Position numbers and translations under genes: made by a program
Notes under the pieces: model-generated
What the model saw: the letters and a program-made list of their open reading frames with translations, nothing else
Databases searched by the model: none
What the model was told of the DNA's origin: nothing
Origin: Desulfobulbaceae bacterium
GTDB taxonomy: Bacteria > Desulfobacterota > Desulfobulbia > Desulfobulbales > Desulfocapsaceae
Reading direction: 5' to 3'
Assembly (NCBI GenBank): GCA_019163335.1
Contig: JAFLKM010000007.1
Span: forward strand, 1 to 63,151
DNA length: 63,151 nucleotides
Shown here: positions 35,094-44,399 of the stretch, piece after piece
Layout: each line of letters starts with the position of its first letter
Position numbering within the stretch: position 1 is the stretch's first letter

Positions 35094-35348
35094 CTAAAGA
35101 TCCAGCACCCAGTCAGGGATATGATGCAGAACATAGTTCTGCACGGCCTCTTTCTGCTGATCTTTATCTCCAGTACCGATAGCCTGCATGACTTCTTCAA
35201 AGTCAAACCAGCACAGTTCGCGCTCATCATGATTATAAACCGTCAAAATACGACGATCCTGGTCATGGATATTTTCCTCTTCCTGAATGGCGGCCACGAT
35301 CTTTGCCGCCTCTTGAAAAGAGAGAAACTTCACTTCATTCTCAGTCAT
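35094..35348 (-). CDS. Small acidic protein of unknown function
   Basis: An 84-residue acidic cytoplasmic protein (MTENEVKFLSFQEAAKIVAA, ENIHDQDRRILTVYNHDERE, CWFDFEEVMQAIGTGDKDQQ). The frame is clean, the start follows AGGAGTG, and it lies between rpmB and a lipoprotein gene with its own hairpin. I do not recognise the family. No motif suggests a function. Confidence 0.65.
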   Translation of the reverse strand: MTENEVKFLSFQEAAKIVAAIQEEENIHDQDRRILTVYNHDERELCWFDFEEVMQAIGTGDKDQQKEAVQNYVLHHIPDWVLDL

Positions 35349-35367
35349 TTCTCACTCCTTCAAACGG

Positions 35368-35402
35368 AAAAAGGCGAGATGGACTACGCCACTCGCCTTT
35401 TT
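35368..35402 (-). terminator. Terminator downstream of rpmB
   Basis: AAAAAGGCGAG pairs with CTCGCCTTTTT around a 13-nt loop, 20 bp past the rpmB stop on the minus strand. The symmetric A/T ends would let it work in either direction. Confidence 0.75.
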
Positions 35403-35421
35403 AAAAAAATCCATCAAACCT

Positions 35422-35619
35422 TCACGCAGAGGGCTTTACCACTGCACCGGATCGAATACAACGGGTACAAACCCTGGCCCGTATGGCACTACCACTGGCA
35501 GCAACCATATGAACTTTTTTCAAATTCGGCAGCCAGCGCCGACGAGTTTTATTATTCGCATGGGAAACATTATTCCCGGTTACAGGCCCTTTTCCACAAA
35601 TTTGACATACCTTTGCCAT
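35422..35619 (-). CDS. rpmB: 50S ribosomal protein L28
   Basis: A 65-residue basic protein: [35 protein letters not shown] and [14 protein letters not shown] are the L28 signature. The paired CxxC motifs (residues about 5-8 and 51-54) mark the zinc-binding version. Length is normal. Its start follows AAGGAGAACGTA. Confidence 0.95.
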   Translation of the reverse strand: MAKVCQICGKGPVTGNNVSHANNKTRRRWLPNLKKVHMVAASGSAIRARVCTRCIRSGAVVKPSA

Positions 35620-36039
35620 TACGTTCTCCTTACCTTGCTTCTCAGCCCTTTATCACTTGATCAGCAAGCAATAACAACCAAGCATATTAATTACTCATCA
35701 TATGTTCACAACTATCGACACTTTAAGAACCGTTTTTTATACCCATTATCTTTTCTAATAGCAACATCTTTTCTTCATTATGATTGTCAAAAAATTATTT
35801 GCACAGCCAATTTCACGATTAATGATGAAAAAAAATGTGCCTCTTTAACAAGAGGAAAAAGATGTTTTCCCTATCCACTCCTGAAAGATTCTGATAAGGT
35901 TTCTGCGAGCAGAACGAATAGATCCCAGTCTTAAATTCAGTCAAATGACAGCATCATTCTTGAGAATATTACTACTTGTTTTCACCCGTCCTTAATGATA
36001 CACAACAGCATACAATAATAATTCCCAAAGACAGACTTT
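35620..36039. other. AT-rich spacer between rpmB and resB
   Basis: A 420-bp divergent spacer. A 141-codon plus frame begins inside rpmB and runs through AT-rich sequence; it is a shadow. I see no clear hairpin or named regulatory element. Confidence 0.45.
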
Positions 36040-37362
36040 ATGAAACATAAAAATCCCATCTGGAGCTTTTTTGCATCAGTAAAGCTCGCCCTTTTTACCC
36101 TCTTTTTTCTCTCGACCACCTCGATCATTGGAACTGTTATTCCTCAGAAAGAGACTTCCCAGTGGTATGTTGAACGATATGGAGAAAAAACAGCAAGCCT
36201 TTTCGCCAACCTCTCCTTCACCCCTGATATGTACAGCTCAGGCTGGTTTATTGCCCTTCTTTGCCTGCTCTGCATCAATCTCATCGTCTGCAGCCTGGAA
36301 AGGTTCCCCGGAGTTTGGCAGCAGATCAAGGCTGACAATCTAGCCACCCCGCTGGCACGCCTGGAAACAATGACGCCTCAGCATCGTTGGCAGCTCGCTG
36401 GTCAAGATAATGACGTTGCCGGTCTTCTTGCCGCCTCCCTTCACTCCATCGGCTGGCAAACGGAAAAAAGGAACCGTGAACATGGGATCCTGCTCTTTGC
36501 CCAAAAGGGGGCGATGACCCGCATTGGCGTGTACATTGTGCACGCCTCCATTCTTGTTATTTTTGCTGGAGCAACTATCGGTTCGATTCTAGGCTTTAAG
36601 GCCAGCATCATGCTCCCTGAAACAAACAGCACTGACGTGGCATACACCTTCGGCACCCATACTCCTGTAAACCTGGGCTTTGAAATCCGTTGCGATCATT
36701 TCAACATTGAGTTTTACGACAACGGGATGCCCAAAAGCTATCGGTCCCAGCTTGCCATCCTTGAGGAGGGCAAGATAGTCCTGGAGAAGGCCATTGTGGT
36801 CAACGACCCGCTTACCTATAAAGGCATTACTTTTTATCAATCAAGCTATGAGCCGTTTTCTGATTTTTTAGTCACCATCACTAATAAAAACAGTGGATTG
36901 AGCGAAACTGAAATAATCCCGTATCAACAACAACAGACCTTACAGAAAAGCGGCCTGCAAATAGGGGTCATCAGTGCCGACGGACGAGGGCAATCTGCCA
37001 GCAAGATGAAAATATGGTTCACTGATAATAACGGTGAGCCATCCCTCTTCTGGCTGGACAATGGGGCCCAGACAACAGTGGAGCGATCGAAGAATAATTA
37101 TACAGTGTCCGTGAAACAGATGTATGCCACCGGCCTGCAAGTTGCCAAAGACCCTGGAGCATGGCTGGTTTACATTGGTTGCGGCTTGATGATTCTTGGC
37201 CTTGTTGTCGCTTTTTTCACATCCCATCAACGTATCTGGTTATTTATTCAAAAAGATTCAGCCGGTAAATGCTCTATTCTTCTGGCTGGAACAGCAAACA
37301 AAAACAAAACTGGTTTTGCAAAAACTTTTCAGCACCTGGTAGAAAATATCCACAAAGCTTAG
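36040..37362 (+). CDS. resB: Cytochrome c biogenesis protein ResB (Ccs1)
   Basis: With CcsA it forms the system II heme export and ligation complex for periplasmic c-type cytochromes. The 440-residue protein opens IWSFFASVKLALFTLFFLST with ISIIGTVIPQ-like IIGTVIPQKETSQWY, the usual ResB start. Three N-terminal membrane helices, a large periplasmic domain (about 195-360, with YKGITFYQSSYEPF) and a last helix near 365-385 follow. ccsA lies next on the same strand. The multiheme cytochromes of this window are its natural clients. Confidence 0.92.
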   Translation: MKHKNPIWSFFASVKLALFTLFFLSTTSIIGTVIPQKETSQWYVERYGEKTASLFANLSFTPDMYSSGWFIALLCLLCINLIVCSLERFPGVWQQIKADNLATPLARLETMTPQHRWQLAGQDNDVAGLLAASLHSIGWQTEKRNREHGILLFAQKGAMTRIGVYIVHASILVIFAGATIGSILGFKASIMLPETNSTDVAYTFGTHTPVNLGFEIRCDHFNIEFYDNGMPKSYRSQLAILEEGKIVLEKAIVVNDPLTYKGITFYQSSYEPFSDFLVTITNKNSGLSETEIIPYQQQQTLQKSGLQIGVISADGRGQSASKMKIWFTDNNGEPSLFWLDNGAQTTVERSKNNYTVSVKQMYATGLQVAKDPGAWLVYIGCGLMILGLVVAFFTSHQRIWLFIQKDSAGKCSILLAGTANKNKTGFAKTFQHLVENIHKA

Positions 37363-37590
37363 AATGTATCGAACAAAAGCATAATCATAGGATTGGCTAG
37401 AAAAGCTTTTTTTTGCTGTTTCTGTGCTGCTCTGGCAATCAATAAACTGGTTCATCTTATAAATGCAGAGAAAAATCGTTCGTATGAAACAGGTTCTCTC
37501 ATCACTGCGCTTACGTATTCCATTTCAAGCTTGCACCTTCACCGCATGCCTGGAACAATACTGATACCTTTATGGAACGGAGTTAAATTT

Positions 37591-38445
37591 ATGAACAGTT
37601 CACAACTCATAGGCATTACCACCTTCACCTATCTGTTCTCCACCATTCTCTATGCTGCTCTTTTTATTTTTAAGAGTAATCGGTTAGGTTTTATCGCCAC
37701 CATTTTCACCGTTGTGGCCTTCCTCATTCAAACGGCCGGCATTGGACTCAGATGGCTGGAGTCTTATCAGCTGGGCATCGGCAGGGCACCTCTGACGAAT
37801 ATGTATGAATCGGTCGTCTTTTTTGCCTGGACCATTATTCTCATCTACCTGATTATTGAATGGAAGTTCAAGACTAGAATCATTGGCACCTTCGCTGTTC
37901 CTTTCGCCTTCCTGGCCATGGCCTATGCCTCTTTTGCCACAGGAATTACCAAGGAGATCGTCCCATTAATTCCTGCCTTGCAGTCCAACTGGCTTATCGC
38001 CCACGTTGTCACTTGCTTTATTGGCTATGCTGCTTTTGCTGTGGCCGCCGGTCTAGGATTTATGTATCTGATCAAAAACACCAGTGATACCCGGCAATCA
38101 ACCAACAATAGTTCCCTCCTTGGCACATTGCCTGCATTGAAGGTTCTAGATGACATCACCCATAAGACCATGGTCTTCGGGTTTCTCTGGCTGACAGTGG
38201 GGATCATCACCGGTGCCATCTGGGCGAATTCAGCTTGGGGCACATACTGGAGTTGGGACCCCAAGGAAACATGGTCCCTGATCACCTGGTTCCTTTATGC
38301 CATCACCCTGCACGCCCGCTACACCAGAGGCTGGGGTGGCACCCGAATTGCGTGGCTCTCCATCTTTGGTTTTATATCCGTTGTCTTCACCTACTATGGT
38401 GTCAACTTCCTGCTATCCGGACTGCACAGTTATGGCTCCAGTTAA
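37591..38445 (+). CDS. ccsA: Cytochrome c biogenesis protein CcsA/ResC type
   Basis: Heme-handling membrane protein of system II. From ATG 37591 (preceded by GGAG) it has 284 residues and about eight membrane helices. The tryptophan-rich heme-binding WWD motif is present as WGTYWSWDPKETWSLITWF (about residue 220), with conserved His residues in NWLIAHVVTCF and ITLHARY. The frame is open upstream to 37393, but that part lacks a ribosome site. It partners ResB encoded 229 bp before. Confidence 0.92.
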   Translation: MNSSQLIGITTFTYLFSTILYAALFIFKSNRLGFIATIFTVVAFLIQTAGIGLRWLESYQLGIGRAPLTNMYESVVFFAWTIILIYLIIEWKFKTRIIGTFAVPFAFLAMAYASFATGITKEIVPLIPALQSNWLIAHVVTCFIGYAAFAVAAGLGFMYLIKNTSDTRQSTNNSSLLGTLPALKVLDDITHKTMVFGFLWLTVGIITGAIWANSAWGTYWSWDPKETWSLITWFLYAITLHARYTRGWGGTRIAWLSIFGFISVVFTYYGVNFLLSGLHSYGSS

Positions 38446-38524
38446 GATCGATCCAACCTCAGTCGCTATCAGTTTTAGTTAAATAAAAACAAATACTTAG
38501 ATTGTCTTTCAAAATTACAACAAG

Positions 38525-38562
38525 CCCCTTGCTGATTTCTTGACAAAGAAATCAGCAAGGGG
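38525..38562. terminator. 17-bp perfect hairpin after ccsA
   Basis: CCCCTTGCTGATTTCTT pairs perfectly with AAGAAATCAGCAAGGGG around GACA. It lies 80 bp after ccsA. No T run follows on either strand, so it may act as an mRNA-stabilising hairpin or a weak terminator. Confidence 0.5.
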
Positions 38563-38648
38563 TAATCTTAAATTTAATAAAAAATTACACGAATGAGTGG
38601 TCATTCATTCTATTCTTATTCATTTTTTTAATCCAAAGGGGGAAAACA

Positions 38649-39044
38649 ATGAAAAAAACCGTAATCTATGCTGCAGCCATTGCTCTGGCACTGGGTATGG
38701 GATTTACTGCTAATGGTATTGCTGCCGACAAAGGCCCCGCAGAACTCACCCTGCAGGCAACCGTCGATGCCGCTGCCAAGGCAAAACCAGCCACCTTCAA
38801 TCACGCCAAGCATCAGGAAAAGTTAGCCTGTGGCGATTGCCATCATTCCAAAGATGCTGCTGGTAAAAAAGTTCCGTATGTCGATGGCCAGAAAGTCCAA
38901 AAATGCGAAACCTGCCATAACAAAGCTGCCGGAATGACAAACGAAAAACTTGCAACCTTCAAGGATGCCGCCCACGCCAACTGCAAGGGTTGCCATACCG
39001 AAAAAAATGCTGGTCCGACTAAATGTGACGGATGTCATAAATAA
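38649..39044 (+). CDS. Tetraheme cytochrome c3-type protein
   Basis: A 131-residue periplasmic cytochrome. A signal peptide (MKKTVIYAAAIALALGMGF, cleavage after GIAA) precedes four CxxCH sites: CGDCHH, CETCH, CKGCH and CDGCH. Extra His residues (FNHAKHQEK, AAHANC) can act as sixth ligands, as in the c3/c7 class. In sulfate reducers such proteins shuttle electrons between hydrogenases and membrane redox complexes. The start follows AAAGGGGGAAAAC. It lies after resB-ccsA, which would mature it, and has its own strong terminator. Confidence 0.92.
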   Translation: MKKTVIYAAAIALALGMGFTANGIAADKGPAELTLQATVDAAAKAKPATFNHAKHQEKLACGDCHHSKDAAGKKVPYVDGQKVQKCETCHNKAAGMTNEKLATFKDAAHANCKGCHTEKNAGPTKCDGCHK

Positions 39045-39061
39045 AACGTTTTCGCTTTCCC

Positions 39062-39101
39062 ATAAAAAAAGGCCGTCTTGAAAAAGACGGCCTTTTTTTA
39101 T
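39062..39101 (+). terminator. Strong terminator between cytochrome c3 and glyS
   Basis: An 18-bp perfect stem with a GAAA loop (GGCCGTCTT/AAGACGGCC core, A-rich left arm and T-rich right arm). It works for the plus-strand cytochrome and, being symmetric, for the convergent glyS. Confidence 0.92.
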
Positions 39102-39141
39102 GGGAAAATGCCCAATTAATGAAATTTTATCGTCAGGTTTA

Positions 39142-41217
39142 CTAAGCGACCGTCATTTTTGAAATATCACCAATCTGCAGGAAAAGCCGGGAAATGGCGG
39201 CCAACAAATTAAGGCGGTTTTGACGAATTGCTGCATCATCGGCCATGACCATCACCGAATCAAAAAAGAGATCCACCGGCTCTTTTAAGGCAAGCATACA
39301 GGAAAGCGCCTGGCTGTACTCCTTCCGAACCAGCAATGGCTGAACAACGGAAACGACATCAGCATAAATACTCGCCAGATTTCGTTCTGCCTCTTCTATA
39401 AAAAGCTCACGAACAAGTTCTCCCCCTTCATGGCCTTTAATAATGTTGTTTATCCTTTTAAAGGCTGCCGCCAGAACGGTGAAAGCCTGCTCATGACGGA
39501 TGGCAATAAGGGCATCGATTTTCTTTCTGCTATCATTGACATCATCAAAACCAAGGGAAGTTACCGCCTCCACCGCCCCCTGATCAAGCCCCCGAGCCAC
39601 CAGGTCATTAACGAATCGCCCCTTAATAAAGGATACAACGGCATCTACTGTCACAGCACTGCCGTCAACCTTATCACCATAGAGAGCCAGGGCCTTATAA
39701 ATCATCTCCCGAAGAGACACACTATCCCCACGATCACTGATAATATTCAACAGCGAAAGCGATAAACGGCGCAAACCAAAAGGGTCTGTGGTGCCGGTTG
39801 GCTGCTGACCAATACCGAAACATCCGACCACGGTATCCAGCCGATCGGCCATACCAACAAGGGCACCAGGGGTGGTGACCGGGAGCCCGGAACCTGCCCG
39901 CTTGGGAAGATAGTGTTCACGAATGGCCTCGGCTACCTCTGGCAACTCGCCATCATTCATGGCATAGGCAGCGCCCATATCCCCTTGCAGAGAAGGAAAC
40001 TCGCCCACCATATTAGTGAGCAGATCAATCTTACAGAGTTTTGCTGCCCGCTGGACCACGTTCGTTTGTTCCGGTGCCAATTTTTCGGCCAATATGGCAG
40101 AAAGCTTGATCAACCGCTCACTCTTTTCCAGCATAGTCCCTAATTTAGCCTGGAAAATGATCCCGCTCAACTCAGAGAAACGATCTTCCAGTCGCCTCTG
40201 TCGATCAACCCCAAAGAAGAAAAGTGCGTCTTCAAGCCGGGCTCGCAGCACCCGCTCGTGTCCCTTTCTGGTCAAAGCGATATCCGCCACCCGGGTGTTA
40301 TTGACCGCCACAAAAAAAGGAAGGAGCTGATCTTGCCCATCAACGACCGGAAAATACTTTTGATGTTCACGCATGGAGGTGACCTGCACATCTTTGAGCA
40401 ATTGCAGAAATCGTTTATCAAAGGCCCCGCAAACACCACACGGCCATTCAACAAGATTGGTCACCGTGTCCACTAGAGCATCATCAACGGCAACATGGGC
40501 ATCGGGAAGGTGTACATGTGCAGCCAAGGCCTGCGCAATCTCATCCAGCACCCGTTGACGGCGACGGACCGGATCTACCAGAACAAAGGCGTCGGCAAGT
40601 TGTTGCTCATAGCTGGCGACCTCATGAATCTGGATCGAGTCGGGGGCCATGAATCGATGGCCCCGGCTGCTCCGTGAGGTAACAATACCATCCACAGAGA
40701 AGGGAATCACTTCCTGGCCATAAAGGGCCAGCAACCACTGAATCGGACGGGCAAAGGTGTGGCTGTTGACACCCCACTTCATCGACTTGGGAAAGGAGAA
40801 TTCTGCAAGAAGCTCACGCAGCAAGTCGGGAAGCAATTCCGAGGTCGCAACGCCTGCCACCTCTCTGACCAATAGCAGATATTTCCCTTTAACCGTCTCG
40901 ACAACCTGCAGGTCCTTGGTTTCAGCCCCTTTGGAACGGGCAAATCCCTCTGCTGCCTTCGTGAAGCCACCCTTATCATCAAGTCCTGCTTTGGCAGAAG
41001 GTCCCATCAACTCTTCACGACGATCCGCCTGCCGCGCATCAAGATCCTGAACCAGCAAAGCCAGACGTCGTGGAGTCCCAAGCACCCTCACCTGCCCGTA
41101 AGCAAGCTGCAACCCACTGGCCTTTTTGATAAAATTCTGGTGAAACTGTTCAAGAGCGGGAAGGATAAAACCCGCGGGAAGTTCTTCGGTACCTATTTCA
41201 AAGAGAAGATCAGCCAT
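39142..41217 (-). CDS. glyS: Glycyl-tRNA synthetase beta subunit
   Basis: The tRNA-recognising half of the bacterial alpha2beta2 glycyl-tRNA synthetase. The 691-residue protein opens MADLLFEIGTEELPAGF, with MKWGVNSHTFARPIQWLLAL, TSMREHQKYFPV, ADRLDTVVGCFGIGQQPTG and DPFGLRR as family landmarks, and a C-terminal anticodon-binding helical domain. The alpha-subunit gene glyQ, usually just upstream, is not here: folE2 takes that place, so glyQ must lie elsewhere in the genome. Confidence 0.95.
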   Translation of the reverse strand: MADLLFEIGTEELPAGFILPALEQFHQNFIKKASGLQLAYGQVRVLGTPRRLALLVQDLDARQADRREELMGPSAKAGLDDKGGFTKAAEGFARSKGAETKDLQVVETVKGKYLLLVREVAGVATSELLPDLLRELLAEFSFPKSMKWGVNSHTFARPIQWLLALYGQEVIPFSVDGIVTSRSSRGHRFMAPDSIQIHEVASYEQQLADAFVLVDPVRRRQRVLDEIAQALAAHVHLPDAHVAVDDALVDTVTNLVEWPCGVCGAFDKRFLQLLKDVQVTSMREHQKYFPVVDGQDQLLPFFVAVNNTRVADIALTRKGHERVLRARLEDALFFFGVDRQRRLEDRFSELSGIIFQAKLGTMLEKSERLIKLSAILAEKLAPEQTNVVQRAAKLCKIDLLTNMVGEFPSLQGDMGAAYAMNDGELPEVAEAIREHYLPKRAGSGLPVTTPGALVGMADRLDTVVGCFGIGQQPTGTTDPFGLRRLSLSLLNIISDRGDSVSLREMIYKALALYGDKVDGSAVTVDAVVSFIKGRFVNDLVARGLDQGAVEAVTSLGFDDVNDSRKKIDALIAIRHEQAFTVLAAAFKRINNIIKGHEGGELVRELFIEEAERNLASIYADVVSVVQPLLVRKEYSQALSCMLALKEPVDLFFDSVMVMADDAAIRQNRLNLLAAISRLFLQIGDISKMTVA

Positions 41218-41259
41218 GATAATATAGAAAAGGGATAGGGGATAATAAGAAAAATAAAC

Positions 41260-42000
41260 TCAGGAGGAATGGGACGTTGTGGCAAAGGTGGAATATCCAT
41301 CAAAGAGGTTCTCCACCGTTACCGAAAACCATTTCAGGGCCGTAAGCTCTGACAGATGAGCCCCAATTTGCCGGGTAAGGGACTCCACCGACAGCGATCC
41401 TTGCAAATCTCGACTGCTCTGTTCCTGCTCAAGACCAATGACCTGTTCAATGGCCCGCTCAACCAGAGTGATAATGTCTTCAATCCAGATAAATCGACGG
41501 AACCTCACCGCCACAACCGCGTGCCCCCAATGACCACGAGAACGTGGCAGGCCAGAGGAGATCATCTCTTTTAGAGGCAGCAACACCGGTACTGTAAACT
41601 GAAACTCAAGGTCATCCGTCTGCCCGAGGGAGCCATGCATCCGACACTCATATCGACAGGCATTCAATATTTCCGGAGAATGCTTTCTTGGCAAAAAATA
41701 CGAAAAGGCCATTTCCACATGGGCTGCCTCGGCTTCCAGCCGCTCTTTCATCTCTTCCAGAATATGATGAAAGCTTCTCAAGTCAATATGTCCATGAAAT
41801 TGGTTCAGGATTTCAATAAAACGACTCATATGAGTCCCCTTGAACCGATGAGGAAGGTTAACGTACATGTTAACCGTGGCCACGGTGTGCTGGCGTTTTC
41901 TGGCTTTATCAAGAACGGTGATGGGATAGGAAATAGTCTTGACCCCAACCTTTTTGATATTGATGCGCCTGTGGTCCGACTCGCTCTGGATGTCTTTCAT
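41260..42000 (-). CDS. folE2: GTP cyclohydrolase I type 2 (FolE2)
   Basis: Makes dihydroneopterin triphosphate for folate or queuosine, using metals other than zinc in many bacteria. The 246-residue protein from ATG 42000 opens MKDIQSESDHRRINIKKVG, the FolE2 signature, and continues with YVNLPHRFKGTHMSRFIEIL and a catalytic region around ECRMHGSLGQTDDLEFQF. A Met two codons upstream is an alternative start. It lies between glyS and a receiver-domain gene on the same strand, without obvious link. Confidence 0.88.
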   Translation of the reverse strand: MKDIQSESDHRRINIKKVGVKTISYPITVLDKARKRQHTVATVNMYVNLPHRFKGTHMSRFIEILNQFHGHIDLRSFHHILEEMKERLEAEAAHVEMAFSYFLPRKHSPEILNACRYECRMHGSLGQTDDLEFQFTVPVLLPLKEMISSGLPRSRGHWGHAVVAVRFRRFIWIEDIITLVERAIEQVIGLEQEQSSRDLQGSLSVESLTRQIGAHLSELTALKWFSVTVENLFDGYSTFATTSHSS

Positions 42001-42085
42001 GATCAAGCAACCAACTCAAAGGGGAGAATGGCTCATTTCAGCCATGCCTTTCCCATTTCCGTCCTCTGCTCCTCGCTTGAATGTC

Positions 42086-42436
42086 TTATCGCAGAAACCG
42101 CTGAACAGCCTCTTTCAACTTACTCAAATCCGGGGATTTGACGATATACTCATCCGATGCCCAGGCGCTTAGATCCTGCTTATACTCATGGTATGCGGTA
42201 CTAAGAATAATCGGAAGTTTTGGGTCAATCATCTTCATCTGTCGCAAAACTTCAATCCCATTCATCCCCGGCATCTGGATATCAAGAATAACAAGATCGG
42301 GAGCCTCAGTTTTGAATTTTTCAAGGGCCTCTTCGCCTGTGAAAGCAGAAATCACTTCGTACCCTTCATCCTGAAATTCTTCCTGATACAGCAACTGAAT
42401 CCCTTCTTCATCGTCAACCAGCAAGATTTTACTCAT
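42086..42436 (-). CDS. Single-domain response regulator (CheY-like)
   Basis: A 116-residue stand-alone receiver domain. The acidic pocket is in ILLVDDEEG (residues 8-9), the phosphoacceptor Asp in LVILDIQMPGMNG (about 53), the Thr/Ser in IILSTAYHEY (about 80) and the Lys in YIVKSPD (about 100), all conserved. There is no output domain, so it would act by protein contact. Its start overlaps the galT stop (ATGA), so the two are co-translated. No histidine kinase is in the window. Confidence 0.88.
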   Translation of the reverse strand: MSKILLVDDEEGIQLLYQEEFQDEGYEVISAFTGEEALEKFKTEAPDLVILDIQMPGMNGIEVLRQMKMIDPKLPIILSTAYHEYKQDLSAWASDEYIVKSPDLSKLKEAVQRFLR

Positions 42437-43458
42437 GGCTTTGCCTCCTGTGCTTCCTTTTCAAGTGATTCACGCAGATACAGTGCCGCCTCTTCTGGAG
42501 GCATGGGGTTGATATAAAATCCTGTTCCCCATTCAAATCCGGCAATGGATGTCAGCTTGGGAACGATCTCGAAATGCCAGTGATAATGTTTCATGCTTTC
42601 AGTGCGTAATGGCTGGGTATGGAGCACAAAGTTGTACGGCACCCCAGGAATACAGGCGTCAAGACGGCGCAAGGTCTCAGAGAAAATCTCCGCCAATGCG
42701 TTAATTTCATGATCTTGAATAGCATGGAATCCGGATTGATGATGCTTCGGCAGTACCCACATCTCAAATGGCGTCCTTGGTGCAAAGGGTGCTATGGTAA
42801 TAAAAGAATCATTCTGACATACCACCCGGACCTTTTGCTGAATCTCCTGTCGGATGATATCACAAAAGAGACACCGTTCCTTATATCGGTAATACTCATC
42901 CGCCCCTTGCAATTCTGAGACAATCATCCGTGGCAGAATCGGCAGCGCAACTAGCTGGGAATGCGAATGCTCAAGTGATGCTCCGGCAGCCCGGCCATAA
43001 TTCTTAAAGACAAGAACATAATGAAAACGAGGGTCACGCTCCAGATCCTGGATCCTGGCCCGAAAGGCATGAAAGACCAAGGCCATATGGTCAATCGGAA
43101 GCTTGGTGAAGACATCCTCATGGCGAGGACTCTCAATGACCACTTCATGGGCACCGATGCCGTTCATCTTGTCATACAGCCCCTCACCCTGCCGATCGAT
43201 ATCGCCCTCTATAACCAAAGCCGGATATTTATTGGGAACCACCCGAACCTGCCACCCGGGACTATTACCAGGAGCCCCGTGGGGGCGACCATACACAAGC
43301 ACTTCAGAAGGTGTTGTGTTCTCATTTCCCGGACAGAGGGGACAAAACCCGCCAGTGGCAGGGGTCTTGTCGATAATAAAATCAGTGGGCCGCTTGGCAC
43401 GCTCCTGGGCAATGATAATCCACCGCCCCAGGACAGGATCTTTACGCAATTCAGGCAT
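42433..43458 (-). CDS. galT: Galactose-1-phosphate uridylyltransferase family
   Basis: A HIT-superfamily nucleotidyltransferase of 341 residues. It opens MPELRKDPVLGRWIIIAQER, with zinc-type CPLCPGNE (about 38-45) and CLFCDII (about 193). The catalytic region is GASLEHSHSQLVALPILP, the HSHSQ form found in GalT relatives of anaerobes, and a later HYHWHFEIVPKL supplies further His ligands. Related enzymes use UDP-glucose or ADP-sugars, so the exact nucleotide is not settled by sequence. It is coupled to the downstream receiver gene. Confidence 0.88.
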   Translation of the reverse strand: MPELRKDPVLGRWIIIAQERAKRPTDFIIDKTPATGGFCPLCPGNENTTPSEVLVYGRPHGAPGNSPGWQVRVVPNKYPALVIEGDIDRQGEGLYDKMNGIGAHEVVIESPRHEDVFTKLPIDHMALVFHAFRARIQDLERDPRFHYVLVFKNYGRAAGASLEHSHSQLVALPILPRMIVSELQGADEYYRYKERCLFCDIIRQEIQQKVRVVCQNDSFITIAPFAPRTPFEMWVLPKHHQSGFHAIQDHEINALAEIFSETLRRLDACIPGVPYNFVLHTQPLRTESMKHYHWHFEIVPKLTSIAGFEWGTGFYINPMPPEEAALYLRESLEKEAQEAKP

Positions 43459-43460
43459 GG

Positions 43461-43826
43461 TTATTCTACTCCATGTCCTTTTTCATTTTTTTCCTGCAGT
43501 GTCTTGCAATCGATACAGAGTGCGGTAACCGGACGAGCCTCAAGACGCTTTAAACCTATTTCACACCCGCATCCCTCACATTGGCCAAAGCTGCCGTCAT
43601 TGATTCGCTCAAGGGCTGCCTCAATCTTTGGCAGTAACTTGCGCTCACGCTCACGTATCCGAAGCTCAAAATTCCGATCAGTCTCCGCCGTTGCCCGATC
43701 ATTTGGATCTGGAATATTTCCACTCCGATTATTCAATTCAGTCAACATCCGATCCGCCTCATCCTCGATCTCTTTCCGCTTATCCTCAAGCAGCTTCCTA
43801 AATCTATTCAGCTCGTTCTGCTCCAT
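43461..43826 (-). CDS. DksA/TraR-type zinc-finger regulator
   Basis: A 121-residue protein with an N-terminal coiled coil whose tip reads NIPDPNDRATAETDR (about 37-51), close to the DxxDxA tip of DksA. A C-terminal four-Cys zinc finger follows: GQCEGCGCEIGLKRLEARP then ALCIDCKTLQE (about 82-108). Such proteins enter the RNA polymerase secondary channel and adjust the response to ppGpp. It starts after AGGGGGATGATATGG-type sequence, and galT begins 2 bp after its stop. Confidence 0.9.
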   Translation of the reverse strand: MEQNELNRFRKLLEDKRKEIEDEADRMLTELNNRSGNIPDPNDRATAETDRNFELRIRERERKLLPKIEAALERINDGSFGQCEGCGCEIGLKRLEARPVTALCIDCKTLQEKNEKGHGVE

Positions 43827-43895
43827 ATCATCCCCCTAATTCATCAGGAATCCTGACAATATCTATCAAAATTCATAAGTTACAAAAAAGAAATA

Positions 43896-44399
43896 CTACT
43901 CTGGACGAACAAAAGTTCCGCTTTTACCACCCGTTTTTTTCAACAGACAAATATTGTTGATCACCATCGCCTTGTCAACTGCTTTACACATATCATAAAT
44001 AGTCAATGCGGCCACCGAGACTGCAGTCAGGGCTTCCATCTCTACGCCTGTTTTGCCGCAGATGCCTACTGTTGCCAGGATCTCTACGGAACAATCCTGA
44101 TCATGCAGGGTAAAATCGATATTGACCTTGGAGATCATCAGGGGATGCGTCAGTGGAATGAGTTCAGCAACTTTTTTGGCACCCAGGATTCCTGCCACGC
44201 GCGCGACCCCAAGGACATCACCTTTGGCCATATTACCGCTTTTCACCAGACTGTAAGCCTGCGCTGACATACTGACAGTACCTGTGGCTAGGGCCACTCT
44301 GGTGGACTCACTCTTGCCACTGATATCAACCATCTGCGCATTTCCTTCTGCGTCAAAGTGGCTGAATTCCGGCTGTTTATCTCCCTGACTCATCAACAA
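43896..44399 (-). CDS. moaC: Cyclic pyranopterin monophosphate synthase
   Basis: Second step of molybdopterin synthesis. The 167-residue protein has SHFDAEGNAQMVDISGK, VARVAGILGAKKVAELIPLT, HPLMISKVNIDF (catalytic His near residue 86), GKTGVEMEALTAVSVAALTI and YDMCKAVDKAMVI with the catalytic Lys-Asp pair. It follows dnaJ directly. Molybdo- or tungsto-enzymes such as formate dehydrogenase would be the users; none lies in the window. Confidence 0.95.
   Translation of the reverse strand: MLMSQGDKQPEFSHFDAEGNAQMVDISGKSESTRVALATGTVSMSAQAYSLVKSGNMAKGDVLGVARVAGILGAKKVAELIPLTHPLMISKVNIDFTLHDQDCSVEILATVGICGKTGVEMEALTAVSVAALTIYDMCKAVDKAMVINNICLLKKTGGKSGTFVRPE

Noticed and set aside
38588-38612. TetR-type operator (GAATGA-N4-TCATTC) before cytochrome c3
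   Set aside because: The palindrome is short and no TetR-family regulator lies nearby; too weak to list.
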